DNA of 64,000 nt, taken from CAWGOF01 sp963824225. GTDB taxonomy: Bacteria > Acidobacteriota > Polarisedimenticolia > Polarisedimenticolales > Polarisedimenticolaceae. Every line of letters starts with the position of its first letter. Position 1 is the first letter of the stretch. The DNA lies in contig CAWGOF010000001.1 in the NCBI GenBank assembly GCA_963824225.1, forward strand, positions 434,001-498,000, in the 5' to 3' direction. The notes beneath the pieces are model-generated. The model ran no database searches. It was not told the origin of the DNA and worked only from the letters and a program-made list of their open reading frames with translations. Positions 18,499 through 26,236 of the stretch are shown piece after piece. The position numbers were made by a program, and so were the translations under genes.

Positions 18499-18983
18499 GG
18501 GGCCTCACCCGACGGCGGCGGTCGCCGCTGCGGCGGCCGCCGGGGCGGCGGATCGAGCAGGATCGTCACCGGGCCGTCGTTGACCAGGTCGACCTCCATG
18601 TGCGCCTGGAACACGCCCGCGGCCACGTCCAGGCCGCGCTCGCGCAGTCGCGTGCCGAAGCGCTCGCAGAGCGGAGCCGCGCGCTCGGGCTCCTCGGCGT
18701 GGTCGAACGATGGGCGGCGACCGCGGCGGGTGGATGCGACGAGGGTGAACTGGGACACGACGAGCACCGCACCGCCGGTCTCGAGGACCGAGCGGTTCAT
18801 CCGGCCCTGTTCGTCCGGAAACACGCGCAGCTCGGCCGTCTTGTCCGCCAGGTACGTCGCGTCCTCGGTCGTATCGCCGCGCTCGACGCCGACGAGCGCG
18901 AGCAGTCCCGCGCGGATGCTCGAGACGGTCCGGCCGTCGACCCGCACTTCGGCCCGCCGGACGCGCTGCAGCAGGACCCTCAT
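18495..18983 (-). CDS. dtd: D-aminoacyl-tRNA deacylase
   Basis: Intact 162-residue enzyme that removes D-amino acids (and Gly from tRNA-Ala) from mischarged tRNA. It starts MRVLLQRVRRAEVRVDG. It has the -SQFTL- motif in VLVVSQFTLVAST and the cross-subunit Gly-cisPro motif in VNDGPVTILLD. A Pro/Arg-rich tail of about 20 residues extends past the usual end. ATG 18983 matches the family start; an in-frame GTG at 19019 would add 12 residues. The stop overlaps xerD. Confidence 0.95.
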   Translation of the reverse strand: MRVLLQRVRRAEVRVDGRTVSSIRAGLLALVGVERGDTTEDATYLADKTAELRVFPDEQGRMNRSVLETGGAVLVVSQFTLVASTRRGRRPSFDHAEEPERAAPLCERFGTRLRERGLDVAAGVFQAHMEVDLVNDGPVTILLDPPPRRPPQRRPPPSGEAP

Positions 18984-19086
18984 GCGGCGTTTCTCGAGGT
19001 TCGGAATCGCAACCGCCACCCCTCGTCGCCCGCTCCCGATCCGCCCGCGTCACGCTACCATGGGCCGCGGCCGCCCGGACCGGGTC

Positions 19087-19095
19087 TGATAGAAT
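19087..19095 (+). promoter_or_regulatory. Extended -10 promoter for ssb
   Basis: TGA-TAGAAT forms an extended -10 about 33 bp before the ssb ATG. No good -35 is seen at 17 bp. It is the only AT-rich patch in the 145 bp between dtd and ssb. Confidence 0.45.
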
Positions 19096-19128
19096 CGACC
19101 GCCGCACGCGGCTTCCGGAGGATCGCGC

Positions 19129-19554
<426 letters not shown>

Positions 19555-20235
19555 TCAGCGCCCGAGGTGCTCGCGCGCCTCGGCGGCCGTCGCCCGTCCG
19601 GGGAACCGGTCGACGATCCGCTGCCACGCCCGTCGTGCGCCGTCGCTGTCGCCACTCCGCTCGCGCAACAGCGCCAGGGTCTGCAGCGCCTGATCGGCGG
19701 GGAAGATCTCGGGATCGGCCGACGCGAGCTCCTCGAGCAGCGCCGTGGCCCGCTCCCGCTCACCCGCGGCGATGAGCGCGTCGGCGGCGAGCGCTTTGGC
19801 GCTTCCGGCGAGCGTCGGCGGCGTGTCGGGGCTCGACCCCAGCGGCTCGAGCTCGGCTGCGGCCTCGGCCGACCGGCCGAGTCGGAGCAGCGTGGCGGCG
19901 TGCCAGTAGGTCGCGAGCCGGCCCGCGGGCGCGGCGCCGCCGAGCTCTCTGGCGCGGCCGAACTCCCCGAGCGCGCGCTCGAGCTCCGCCGTGGCGAAGC
20001 CGGCCCTCTCGGCGCTGCGATACGCCTTCTCGCCTTCGGCCAAGGTCGCCGCGGCGCGGGCGCGAAGGCGATCCTGGTACGTCCGCCAACCGAGGATTCC
20101 GAGGCCGGCGAGGACGATCACGATGCCGGCCATCACAGCCGTGCGTCCGTGCTTCTCGATCCACTCTCCGGCTCCGAGCGTGGCCTCGACCAGCTCGTCG
20201 CGCTTCAGCGCCTTGCGTGAGATCCCAGCGGCCAT
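19555..20235 (-). CDS. Membrane-anchored tetratricopeptide protein
   Basis: Intact 226-residue protein. A cytoplasmic N-terminus (RKALKRDELVEATLGAGEWIEKH) is followed by one membrane helix (about residues 34-50, VMAGIVIVLAGLGILGW). The rest is periplasmic helical repeats of TPR type (GELRRARELGG-like, LASADPEIFPADQALQTLALL, WQRIVDRFPG). The layout resembles YfgM, the SecYEG-linked chaperone partner, but identity is not close enough to name it. The stop abuts the convergent ssb stop. It lies just downstream of tRNA-Arg and may share its transcript. Confidence 0.75.
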   Translation of the reverse strand: MAAGISRKALKRDELVEATLGAGEWIEKHGRTAVMAGIVIVLAGLGILGWRTYQDRLRARAAATLAEGEKAYRSAERAGFATAELERALGEFGRARELGGAAPAGRLATYWHAATLLRLGRSAEAAAELEPLGSSPDTPPTLAGSAKALAADALIAAGERERATALLEELASADPEIFPADQALQTLALLRERSGDSDGARRAWQRIVDRFPGRATAAEAREHLGR

Positions 20236-20250
20236 CTTGATCCTCGATCT

Positions 20251-20328
20251 TGGTGGGCCTGGAGGGACTTGAACCCCCGACCAAGAGTTTAGGAAACTCC
20301 TGCTCTATCCATACTGAGCTACAGGCCC
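20251..20328 (-). tRNA. tRNA-Arg(CCU)
   Basis: Full cloverleaf on the minus strand. The acceptor stem pairs GGGCCTG with CAGGCCC. The D-arm is GCTC...GAGC. The anticodon stem GGAGT/ACTCT closes the loop TTCCTAA, so the anticodon is CCU, reading AGG. The T-arm is GGGGG-TTCAAGT-CCCTC. CCA is encoded at 20253-20251. The D-loop is slightly long (10 bases). The membrane TPR gene begins 15 bp downstream. Confidence 0.95.
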
Positions 20329-20353
20329 GTCCCGGCCTGATCGTTCGCTTGCG

Positions 20354-20881
20354 TCACGCGTAGTGTACCAAGGAGAACACGGGGGTTTGCTGGCCCAGGG
20401 TCCGGCGACCACCGAGCGAGTCGAGCTCGAGCAGGAACGCGTAGCCCACGACCTGTGCACCGAGGCGGGCGACGATCCGCCCGACCGCCGCCGCCGTCCC
20501 TCCGGTCGCCAGCACATCGTCGACGACCAGGATCTGCTGCTTCTCTTCCACGGCGTCCCGATGCACCTCGATCGACGCCTCACCGTACTCGAGCGCGTAG
20601 GTCTCGGACTCGGTGACGAGCGGCAGCTTGCCCGATTTGCGGACCAGGATCAGTCCGACCTCGAGCCCCCGCGCGACCGCGGCGCCCAGCACGAACCCAC
20701 GGGCCTCGATCGCCGCGACCGCGTCGATCCGCTCGCCGCGGAACCGCTCCACGATGTGCTCGACGACCGCGCCGAAGGCCTCGGCACTGCGGAACAGCGT
20801 GGTGACGTCGTAGAACTTGATGCCCGGCTTCGGGAAGTTCGGGACCTCGCGCACGATCTTCTTGATCTCGCTTGCCAGCAT
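20354..20881 (-). CDS. apt: Adenine phosphoribosyltransferase
   Basis: Intact 175-residue enzyme making AMP from adenine and PRPP (purine salvage). Motifs: IVREVPNFPKPGIKFYDVT at the start, AVAAIEARGFVLGAAVA, VRKSGKLPL, the PRPP-binding loop ILVVDDVLATGGTA at about residues 121-134, and GYAFLLELDSLGGR. Length is the family norm. It starts 12 bp after the acylphosphatase stop and precedes tRNA-Arg. Confidence 0.96.
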   Translation of the reverse strand: MLASEIKKIVREVPNFPKPGIKFYDVTTLFRSAEAFGAVVEHIVERFRGERIDAVAAIEARGFVLGAAVARGLEVGLILVRKSGKLPLVTESETYALEYGEASIEVHRDAVEEKQQILVVDDVLATGGTAAAVGRIVARLGAQVVGYAFLLELDSLGGRRTLGQQTPVFSLVHYA

Positions 20882-20893
20882 CCTGGATTCCGG

Positions 20894-21196
20894 TCACCGA
20901 ACGCTGAACTCGTCGAACGGGGCGTCCGGCTCGAGCGTCGACTCCTCGATCGCCTCGACCCGTCCCCACCGCGGCCCGCGACGGACCGCGGCGAGCAGCT
21001 CGTCGAGCGCCGCCGCTCGACCCCGCGCGCGAATTGCCACGCGACCGTCGGGCAGGTTCCGCACGTCGCCGACCACGGACAGTCGTTGGGCCGCCGTCCA
21101 CACGTGATGCCGGAAGCCCACGCCCTGAACTCGACCGGAGACGATCCAGCGCCGCCCGATCTCTTCGCCCGCTGGGGAGTCGCCTCCGAGCGGCAT
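20894..21196 (-). CDS. Acylphosphatase
   Basis: Intact 100-residue enzyme hydrolysing acyl phosphates. The phosphate-binding loop and catalytic Arg are in GRVQGVGFRHHV (Arg29), and the catalytic Asn in VRNLPDGRV (Asn47). The N-terminus carries about 14 extra residues, so a later start is possible. It lies in a minus-strand run between the SpoU methyltransferase and apt. Confidence 0.92.
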   Translation of the reverse strand: MPLGGDSPAGEEIGRRWIVSGRVQGVGFRHHVWTAAQRLSVVGDVRNLPDGRVAIRARGRAAALDELLAAVRRGPRWGRVEAIEESTLEPDAPFDEFSVR

Positions 21197-21222
21197 CGCC
21201 GAGCCTCGCGAAAGGCGTCATC

Positions 21223-22050
21223 CTAGGGCAGGTCCGGGCCGGGCGCAAGCGCGCGACCGTGCGCCACGGCGTAGAGCAGCACCGCTGCCGCGGCGCTGGC
21301 CGACAGCGAGTCGACACCGGGGACCATCGGCACGGTGACCCGGAGCGCGACCTGGGACAGCACCTCCTCGGGCAGTCCGAACGCTTCGCTGCCGACGAGC
21401 ACGCACCACGGGCCTGTGCCGAACGTGCACCTGGGCAGCTCGACGCCGCCCGAGCTGACCGCTGCGCACACGCGGACACCCGCCGCGCCGAGAGCCGCCA
21501 GGAGCGCGCCGCCAGCGACATGCTCGAGGATCGGAAGCTTGAACGCGCTGCCCATCGACGTACGGATCGCCCGCGGATGCCAGGGGTCGGTCGGCGGTGT
21601 CGTCAAGAGCGCTGCGGCGCCGCTCGCATGCGCCGTGCGGACGAGCGCGCCTGTATTCCCCGGATCGGCGATCCCGACCGCGCCGAGGAGCACCGGGCGA
21701 GCGAGCGCGCTGCGGGCGAGAGCGAGGTCGAGCACGGGCGGGTCCGGAATGCGCGCGAGGCCGACCACCGCGCCGAGCCCGCGGCCTGCGGTCACGGACG
21801 CCAGGACCTCGTCGGGCGCGACGTGCGGCTCGATACCGGCCCGCGCAAGATCGTCGACGAGCCGGCGCACGCGTGGTGTGGACGACGCGAGAAACGAAGC
21901 CGAGGCGAGCACGGCCTCGATCCGCACGCCCGCGCGGAGCGCACGCTCGTGCAGCCGGAGCCCCTCGATCGAGCACAGCCCCTGGCGCTCGCGCCCGAGA
22001 CGCGTGCCGGTGCGCTCGATCTCGGCGAGGACGCTGCGCCAGCTGCTCAG
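21223..22050 (-). CDS. SpoU/TrmH-family RNA 2'-O-methyltransferase
   Basis: SAM-dependent RNA ribose methyltransferase of the knotted SPOUT class. Motif 1 is DPGNTGALVRTAHASGA, motif 2 VLVGSEAFGLPEEV, motif 3 VTVPMVPGVDSLSASAAAAVLLY (given in part). An N-terminal substrate-binding domain precedes (SIEGLRLHERALRAG). The reading frame is open to just after the upstream gene stop, but the only start there is CTG at 22050; the first GTG (21927) would remove part of the substrate domain. The true start is unresolved. Target (23S rRNA or tRNA) cannot be assigned. Confidence 0.85.
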   Translation of the reverse strand: MSSWRSVLAEIERTGTRLGRERQGLCSIEGLRLHERALRAGVRIEAVLASASFLASSTPRVRRLVDDLARAGIEPHVAPDEVLASVTAGRGLGAVVGLARIPDPPVLDLALARSALARPVLLGAVGIADPGNTGALVRTAHASGAAALLTTPPTDPWHPRAIRTSMGSAFKLPILEHVAGGALLAALGAAGVRVCAAVSSGGVELPRCTFGTGPWCVLVGSEAFGLPEEVLSQVALRVTVPMVPGVDSLSASAAAAVLLYAVAHGRALAPGPDLP

Positions 22051-22051
22051 G

Positions 22052-22750
22052 CTACTTCACCGCCTCGACGTACAGCGACTGGATCGGGCGATCCGGGTAG
22101 TCCAGGTCGAGATTCAGCTCGGGGATCTCGCTTCCACGGTAGGTCGAGCGGATGACGCGCGAGAAACCGCAGCGAGTCAACAGCGCGTCGAGCGTGTCGA
22201 AGTCGTACAGGAACTGGTGCGTTTCGTTGAACCGGTACAGGTGGTTCAGCGCCTCGTTCGGCGGGGCGTCGATGTTCGAGGCGACACGGAAGAATTCGGC
22301 GTCCTTGGCGACGAAGCGCTGGGCCAGGATCTCCGTGTCGTGCAGCACGACGCGCAGCCGTCCGCCCGGCTCGAGCACCCGGCGGCATTCGGAGAGAAAC
22401 CGCGTGGCGACGTGCGGGAACTGCAGATGGTCGAGGAAGTGCTCGCTGAAGATCAGCTGGGCCGAATCGTCGGCGAACGGAAGCTTGCGCCGCAGGTCGA
22501 TCTGCACGTCGACGCCCGAGGTTGCGTCGACGTTGATCCAGCCCGGGATCACGTTGCGGCCGCTGGCCACGTGGACCCGCAGCCGCTTCTCGCCGCGCAA
22601 GCGGCGGATCCTCGCGCGTTGCGCCAGCGAGAGCCGCCCCGCCCAATCGGTCCGCGCGATCGCGAGCTCGTAGCGCACGAGGCGCAGGATGCGCAGCAGG
22701 TCGGGCCGGTCCTCGACGAGCCAGCGTCTCAGCCGATCGCGCAGACCCAT
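22052..22750 (-). CDS. SAM-dependent methyltransferase, class I
   Basis: Intact 232-residue methyltransferase of the type often found in polysaccharide loci. Motif I is VHVASGRNVIPGWINVD, where the usual GCG is replaced by ASG. Then come LIFSEHFLDHLQFP and ECRRVLEPGGRLRVV, where SEHxxxH is the characteristic mid-motif. A helical N-terminus precedes (RDRLRRWLVEDRP). ATG 22750 avoids running back into tRNA-Pro(CGG), whose 3' end is 24 bp upstream. Substrate unknown. Confidence 0.82.
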   Translation of the reverse strand: MGLRDRLRRWLVEDRPDLLRILRLVRYELAIARTDWAGRLSLAQRARIRRLRGEKRLRVHVASGRNVIPGWINVDATSGVDVQIDLRRKLPFADDSAQLIFSEHFLDHLQFPHVATRFLSECRRVLEPGGRLRVVLHDTEILAQRFVAKDAEFFRVASNIDAPPNEALNHLYRFNETHQFLYDFDTLDALLTRCGFSRVIRSTYRGSEIPELNLDLDYPDRPIQSLYVEAVK

Positions 22751-22773
22751 CGTGTCAGCCACCAGGAGGTAAG

Positions 22774-22850
22774 TGGTCGGGGCGGCAGGATTTGAACCTG
22801 CGACTCCCTGCACCCGAAGCAGGTGCGCTACCAGGCTGCGCTACGCCCCG
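22774..22850 (-). tRNA. tRNA-Pro(CGG)
   Basis: Minus-strand cloverleaf. Acceptor CGGGGCG/CGCCCCG, anticodon stem CCTGC/GCAGG with loop TTCGGGT, so the anticodon is CGG. The T-arm is GCAGG-TTCAAAT-CCTGC. CCA is encoded. It has its own promoter upstream and probably reads on into the methyltransferase gene, since no terminator is seen between them. Confidence 0.97.
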
Positions 22851-22871
22851 AACCCGGCCAAAGGACGCGGA

Positions 22872-22900
22872 ATCCTACCAACTCGCCCCGGGCCCCGCAA
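22872..22900 (-). promoter_or_regulatory. Promoter for tRNA-Pro(CGG)
   Basis: Minus strand TTGCGG (22900-22895), 17 bp, TAGGAT (22877-22872), with TGG before the -10 giving an extended element. It sits 22 bp before the tRNA 5' end. Confidence 0.6.
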
Positions 22901-22907
22901 TCGCCGA

Positions 22908-23582
22908 TCACTCGGGCCAGCCGAACCGGCCGACGAGCCGTACGAAGCGCACGCGATCGAACTCCGCTCGAACGAGACCCGATCCGCGCCGCGTCAGGCG
23001 CGTCAACACCTGCGAGCGCGTGTCTCCCGGCGCGGCGAGCGGCAACAGCAGGTGGCCCGACTCCTCGATCTGCTGGACCAACGGATCCGGAACCTCGGGC
23101 GCGCCGGCCGTGACGGCGATCGAGCGGTACGGCGCGAACTCGCTCCAGCCGTAGGTCCCGTCGAAGATCTTGATGTGCACGTTTTCGATCCCCAGGCTGC
23201 GCAGCGTGCGCCGGGCGCGCTCGGCCAGCGCCGGGATCCGCTCGACCGAGTACACGATCTCGAACAACCGCGACAGCACCGCCGCGTGATACCCCGACCC
23301 GGTCCCGATCTCGAGGGCTCGACCCGTGCCGTCGGGCTCCAGGAGCTCGCACATCCGAGCCACGGTCCAGGGTTGGGAGATCGTCTGCCGCTCCCCGATC
23401 GGCAGCGCGGCCTCGCCTCCCGCGGCCTCACCCAGCGCTTCGGGAACGAACGCCCGGCGCGGGATCGAGCGCATCGCCTCGAGAACGCGAGGGTGTGCGA
23501 TCCCGCGGCGCGTCAGATCGTCGACGAGCCGGCGCTGGGCCGGTGGGGCGGGCGCGGGACGACGGGGCGTGGGCTCGGCCAT
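22908..23582 (-). CDS. pcm: Protein-L-isoaspartate O-methyltransferase
   Basis: Intact 224-residue repair enzyme that methylates isoaspartyl residues in aged proteins. Motifs: VLEAMRSIPRRAFVPEAL, GERQTISQPWTVARM and the SAM loop ALEIGTGSGYHAAVLSRL. Later come YSVERIPALAERARR, DGTYGWSEFAPYRSIAVTAG and the C-terminal substrate strand. It starts one base after the surE stop, and surE-pcm pairing is common in bacteria, linking both to stationary-phase survival. Confidence 0.96.
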   Translation of the reverse strand: MAEPTPRRPAPAPPAQRRLVDDLTRRGIAHPRVLEAMRSIPRRAFVPEALGEAAGGEAALPIGERQTISQPWTVARMCELLEPDGTGRALEIGTGSGYHAAVLSRLFEIVYSVERIPALAERARRTLRSLGIENVHIKIFDGTYGWSEFAPYRSIAVTAGAPEVPDPLVQQIEESGHLLLPLAAPGDTRSQVLTRLTRRGSGLVRAEFDRVRFVRLVGRFGWPE

Positions 23583-23583
23583 C

Positions 23584-24402
23584 TCAGTCGAGCCGCAAGC
23601 GCCAGGCCTCGATGCGCGCGAGCGAGGTTTCGTGGGTCAGGTTCGAGGACAGCGGCGAGACCGACACGTATCCGTCACGGATCGCCAGGTGATCGCCGTC
23701 CGGCTCGCCGGTCGGCGTCGCGCTGACCGAATCGATCCAGAAGTACGGTCGACCCGCCGGATCGTGCCGTTCGACGACGGTCGCGCGGTACGTCCGTGTC
23801 CCCTGCCGCGTGACCCGGATCCCGCGGTACGGTGCGGTCGCGGGGAAGTTGACGTTGAGCAGCACACCCGCGGTCAAGCCGTGCTCGAGAACGGTCGCGC
23901 ACAGGCGCCGCGCGAGCGGGATCGCGGGCTCGAAATCCGCGCGACCGTGCTCGTCGATCGCCACGGAGAACGCGATCGACGGCACGTGCAGGAGCGTGCC
24001 CTCGAGCGCACCGGCCACGGTGCCGGAGTATGTGACGTCGTCGCCGATGTTGAGGCCGCGGTTCATGCCCGAGACCACGAGCCGCGGGAGGCGGCCGCCG
24101 GTCAGCCGCTCGACGCCCAGGTGCACGCAATCGGTCGGCGTGCCGTCGACCCGGTAGCGCCGCTCGCTGACCTGCCGCATCCGCAGCGGTCGAGATAGCG
24201 TCAACGCGTGGCTCGAGCCGCTCTGTTCGCGCTCCGGCGCGACGACGACCGCGTCGTCGAGCGCCGATACCGCCTCGAGCAGCGCCAGGAGTCCCGGCGC
24301 GTCATAGCCGTCATCGTTCGTGACGAGGATCACCGGGAAGCTCGGCCTCGTGAGGGACGATTCGAGTGGATTCCGAACGACCGCGGGCGCAAGACGGCGC
24401 AT
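23584..24402 (-). CDS. surE: 5'/3'-nucleotidase SurE
   Basis: Intact divalent-metal nucleotidase, stationary-phase survival. Motifs: VTNDDGYDAPG (metal Asp pair), PEREQSGSSHALTL, DGTPTDCVHLG and VSGMNRGLNIGDDVTYSGTV (metal Asn). Length with the ATG at 24402 is 272 residues. A GTG at 24333 would start directly at ILVTNDDG, as E. coli SurE does, and is attractive because an extended -10 (TGG-TACCAT, 24401-24408) overlaps the upstream ATG. The start therefore stays open. Operon with pcm. Confidence 0.94.
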   Translation of the reverse strand: MRRLAPAVVRNPLESSLTRPSFPVILVTNDDGYDAPGLLALLEAVSALDDAVVVAPEREQSGSSHALTLSRPLRMRQVSERRYRVDGTPTDCVHLGVERLTGGRLPRLVVSGMNRGLNIGDDVTYSGTVAGALEGTLLHVPSIAFSVAIDEHGRADFEPAIPLARRLCATVLEHGLTAGVLLNVNFPATAPYRGIRVTRQGTRTYRATVVERHDPAGRPYFWIDSVSATPTGEPDGDHLAIRDGYVSVSPLSSNLTHETSLARIEAWRLRLD

Positions 24403-24424
24403 GGTACCACGCGCGGAGAACGAA

Positions 24425-24448
24425 ACGGGCCGCCCGAGAGCGGCCCGT
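24425..24448 (-). terminator. Rho-independent terminator after tRNA-Pro(GGG)
   Basis: A perfect 9-bp inverted repeat ACGGGCCGC / GCGGCCCGT with a 6-base loop. On the minus strand it is followed by TTTCGTTCT. It begins 16 bp after the tRNA 3' end and separates the tRNA from surE. Confidence 0.72.
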
Positions 24449-24464
24449 AAACGATCGACTCAGT

Positions 24465-24541
24465 TGGTCGGGGCGATCCGATTTGAACGGACGACCACTT
24501 GCACCCCAAGCAAGTGCGCTACCAGGCTGCGCCACGCCCCG
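24465..24541 (-). tRNA. tRNA-Pro(GGG)
   Basis: Minus-strand cloverleaf. Acceptor CGGGGCG/CGCCCCG identical to the tRNA-Pro(CGG) at 22.8 kb. Anticodon stem CTTGC/GCAAG with loop TTGGGGT, anticodon GGG. T-arm GTCCG-TTCAAAT-CGGAT. CCA encoded. It has its own promoter and terminator, so it is a single-gene unit. Confidence 0.97.
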
Positions 24542-24567
24542 ACAGCGAAAACCGCGCGAGCGCGGTC

Positions 24568-24596
24568 ATGGTAGGGAAGGCCCAACAGGCCGTCAA
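24568..24596 (-). promoter_or_regulatory. Promoter for tRNA-Pro(GGG)
   Basis: Minus strand TTGACG (24596-24591), 17 bp, TACCAT (24573-24568), 27 bp before the tRNA. A G/C-rich patch lies between the -10 and the tRNA start, where a stringent discriminator would be expected, though the exact start point is not fixed. Confidence 0.68.
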
Positions 24597-24601
24597 GGCG
24601 C

Positions 24602-25138
24602 TCAAGGGATCAGGCACCTCGGCGACTTCAGTCCCCGAAGGCGGAGTACGGAGTAACTGCGCGGGTCGAGATCGCATCCACCCAACGCCGAGCACGAGGT
24701 CTCGAGCCGCACGTAGAGGTTGCAGTTCGCGACATCGATGTACAGGCCCGTGACGGCGCCCTGGTGAATGTCGAGACCGTTGGAATCGAGGCGTTGGTCG
24801 AAGTACGCGAGCGTGGTGTACGCCGACGTCGCTCGGTTGCGCAGAATCGCCGTTCGGACGCACGGTTCCTCGAGGCACAGCGCGTTGGTCGGGGCGGGGT
24901 CGGTGGTGACTGTGTACATCGCACCGTCCGGGCCCGATGCGTGCACGACGAAGTTGCACCGCAGGTCGGGCGTGAACGCCGAATCGCTGCAACTCTCCCA
25001 AAACACCGGTGGCAGGACCTCCTCGACGATGATTCCGGGCACGGCCGTATGGAAGTCGTCGACGCCGATGCGGTCATCGGCCCACGTTGGATCCGCCACC
25101 ACGAGGAGGAACACGGAGACCCAGGAACCGCGTTTCAT
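24602..25138 (-). CDS. Secreted cysteine-rich hypothetical protein
   Basis: Intact 178-residue protein that I do not recognise. It has a Sec-type signal peptide (MKRGSWVSVFLLVVADPTWA, cleavage likely before DD). Eight Cys residues remain in the mature part, in patterns such as CLEEPC and CSALGGC, suggesting up to four disulfides in an exported domain. The C-terminus SYSVLRLRGLKSPRC is basic. GGGGAGG lies close before the ATG. Local GC is visibly lower than in the flanking genes. It follows the MerR-type gene by 18 bp, so both probably share one transcript. Confidence 0.6.
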   Translation of the reverse strand: MKRGSWVSVFLLVVADPTWADDRIGVDDFHTAVPGIIVEEVLPPVFWESCSDSAFTPDLRCNFVVHASGPDGAMYTVTTDPAPTNALCLEEPCVRTAILRNRATSAYTTLAYFDQRLDSNGLDIHQGAVTGLYIDVANCNLYVRLETSCSALGGCDLDPRSYSVLRLRGLKSPRCLIP

Positions 25139-25156
25139 CGTCCTCCCCGCGCCGTC

Positions 25157-25714
25157 TCAAGTCGCCGGCGTTCGAGACAGAGTCGCGATCAATCGATCGA
25201 CGCGCGTGAGGGCGCTCTCGATGCGCCGCCGATCGGCCGCCGCGGCTTCATCGGCGCGTTCCGCAAGCACCTCCGCGCGTCGCTCGCGCGCTTCGGTCTC
25301 GCGCAGGCGCAATCGCAGCAGCTCGATCTCCTCGACGGCGTCGTCGTAGCGTTGGCGCGAAACGGTATCCCCGCTCTCCAGCGCGCGCGTGGGCGGGCCG
25401 CTGCGCGCCGGCGCGGCCTCGCTCGAGGGCTCGGACTCCGACTCGCCGCTCGTCGCGCCGGTCAGCTCCTGCTCGAGCTGCCGCCGCGCGCCCTCGATCG
25501 TGAACTCGTCCTCGTACAACAGCTTCTTGATCCTCAGCACGATGTCGATGTCGCGCCGGCGGTACATCGAGTGCGCGCCGCGCGCGCGGTCCGGGGCGAG
25601 CTGCGGGAACTCGCTCTCCCAGAATCGCAGCACGTAGGGCTGCGTGTCGGTCAGCCGGCAAACCTCACTCGTGCCGAAGAACGGCTTGTCCGGGATTTCC
25701 TGGAGCTCTCCCAC
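25157..25714 (-). CDS. MerR-family-like DNA-binding transcriptional regulator
   Basis: Intact 185-residue protein. The MerR-type winged HTH is at about residues 8-80: FFGTSEVCRLTDTQPYVLRFWE, then FPQLAPDRARGAHSMYRRRDI (given in part) and IVLRIKKLLYEDEFTIEGARRQL. This subgroup (TQPYVLRFWE) is the one found next to ihfA in deltaproteobacteria, without an obvious ligand domain. The C-terminal half is Ala/Glu/Arg-rich and likely forms a coiled coil (EEIELLRLRLRETEARERRAEVL). GTG 25714 is chosen for the GGAGG seven bases upstream. Confidence 0.85.
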   Translation of the reverse strand: MGELQEIPDKPFFGTSEVCRLTDTQPYVLRFWESEFPQLAPDRARGAHSMYRRRDIDIVLRIKKLLYEDEFTIEGARRQLEQELTGATSGESESEPSSEAAPARSGPPTRALESGDTVSRQRYDDAVEEIELLRLRLRETEARERRAEVLAERADEAAAADRRRIESALTRVDRLIATLSRTPAT

Positions 25715-25747
25715 CTCGCGCCTCCGCGCTGCGTCGCGGCCTCGAGC

Positions 25748-25777
25748 ACTATACGCGCGCCCGCGGGCCCCGGGCAA
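25748..25777 (-). promoter_or_regulatory. Promoter for the MerR-type gene
   Basis: Minus strand TTGCCC (25777-25772), 18 bp, TATAGT (25753-25748), 33 bp before the GTG start. The spacer is entirely G/C. The 18-bp spacing is near normal, not the 19-20 bp of MerR-activated promoters. Confidence 0.55.
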
Positions 25778-25791
25778 GGGTCATCGGTGGA

Positions 25792-26145
25792 TCAGGCGTC
25801 GCTGGTTCCGGCGCGGCCGAAGTCGTCCTCCAGGCGCACCACGTCCTCGAGCTCGGGCGTCGACACCTCGAACAGCGTGGTGTCGGTCACGGCGCGGAAC
25901 CGGTGCACCGTGCCGGGCACGATGTGCCGCGACTCGCCGGGCCCCAGCCGCTCGACACGCTGCTCGGCTCCGCGGCCGAGGACGAGCTCGAGCGTCCCGT
26001 CGTGCACGAGGAACGCTTCGTCCTTCCGTTCGTGATACTGCAGGCTGAGCTGGCTCCCCGCGCGGATGAACAGCAGCTTCCCGGCGTAGCGCTCGGTGTG
26101 CGCGAAGCGCAGCTCGTAGCCCCAAGGTTTGTCGACGCGTTTCAC
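25792..26145 (-). CDS. Cupin-fold protein, phosphomannose-isomerase type II-like
   Basis: Intact 117-residue single-domain cupin. It begins KRVDKPWGYELRF and continues LLFIRAGSQLSLQYHERKDEAFLVHDG, then PGTVHRF. These are the two cupin motifs with metal-binding His/Glu residues. KPWGxE plus LQYHxxK is typical of the isomerase half of ManC/AlgA proteins, so binding a sugar phosphate is plausible but unproven at this length. GTG 26145 has a strong GGGGAGGGG site. It lies 90 bp downstream of ptsI on the same strand. Confidence 0.78.
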   Translation of the reverse strand: MKRVDKPWGYELRFAHTERYAGKLLFIRAGSQLSLQYHERKDEAFLVHDGTLELVLGRGAEQRVERLGPGESRHIVPGTVHRFRAVTDTTLFEVSTPELEDVVRLEDDFGRAGTSDA

Positions 26146-26236
26146 CGACCCCTCCCCGGCGCCTGAGCGCGCTCGCGTGACGTGGTTGTGTACGACCATC
26201 GGCGACGGCCGACCACATCGAAACGCCGGAACCGGG

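Noticed and set aside
22751..22813. Longer start for the SAM methyltransferase
   Set aside because: It would place the start codon inside tRNA-Pro(CGG).
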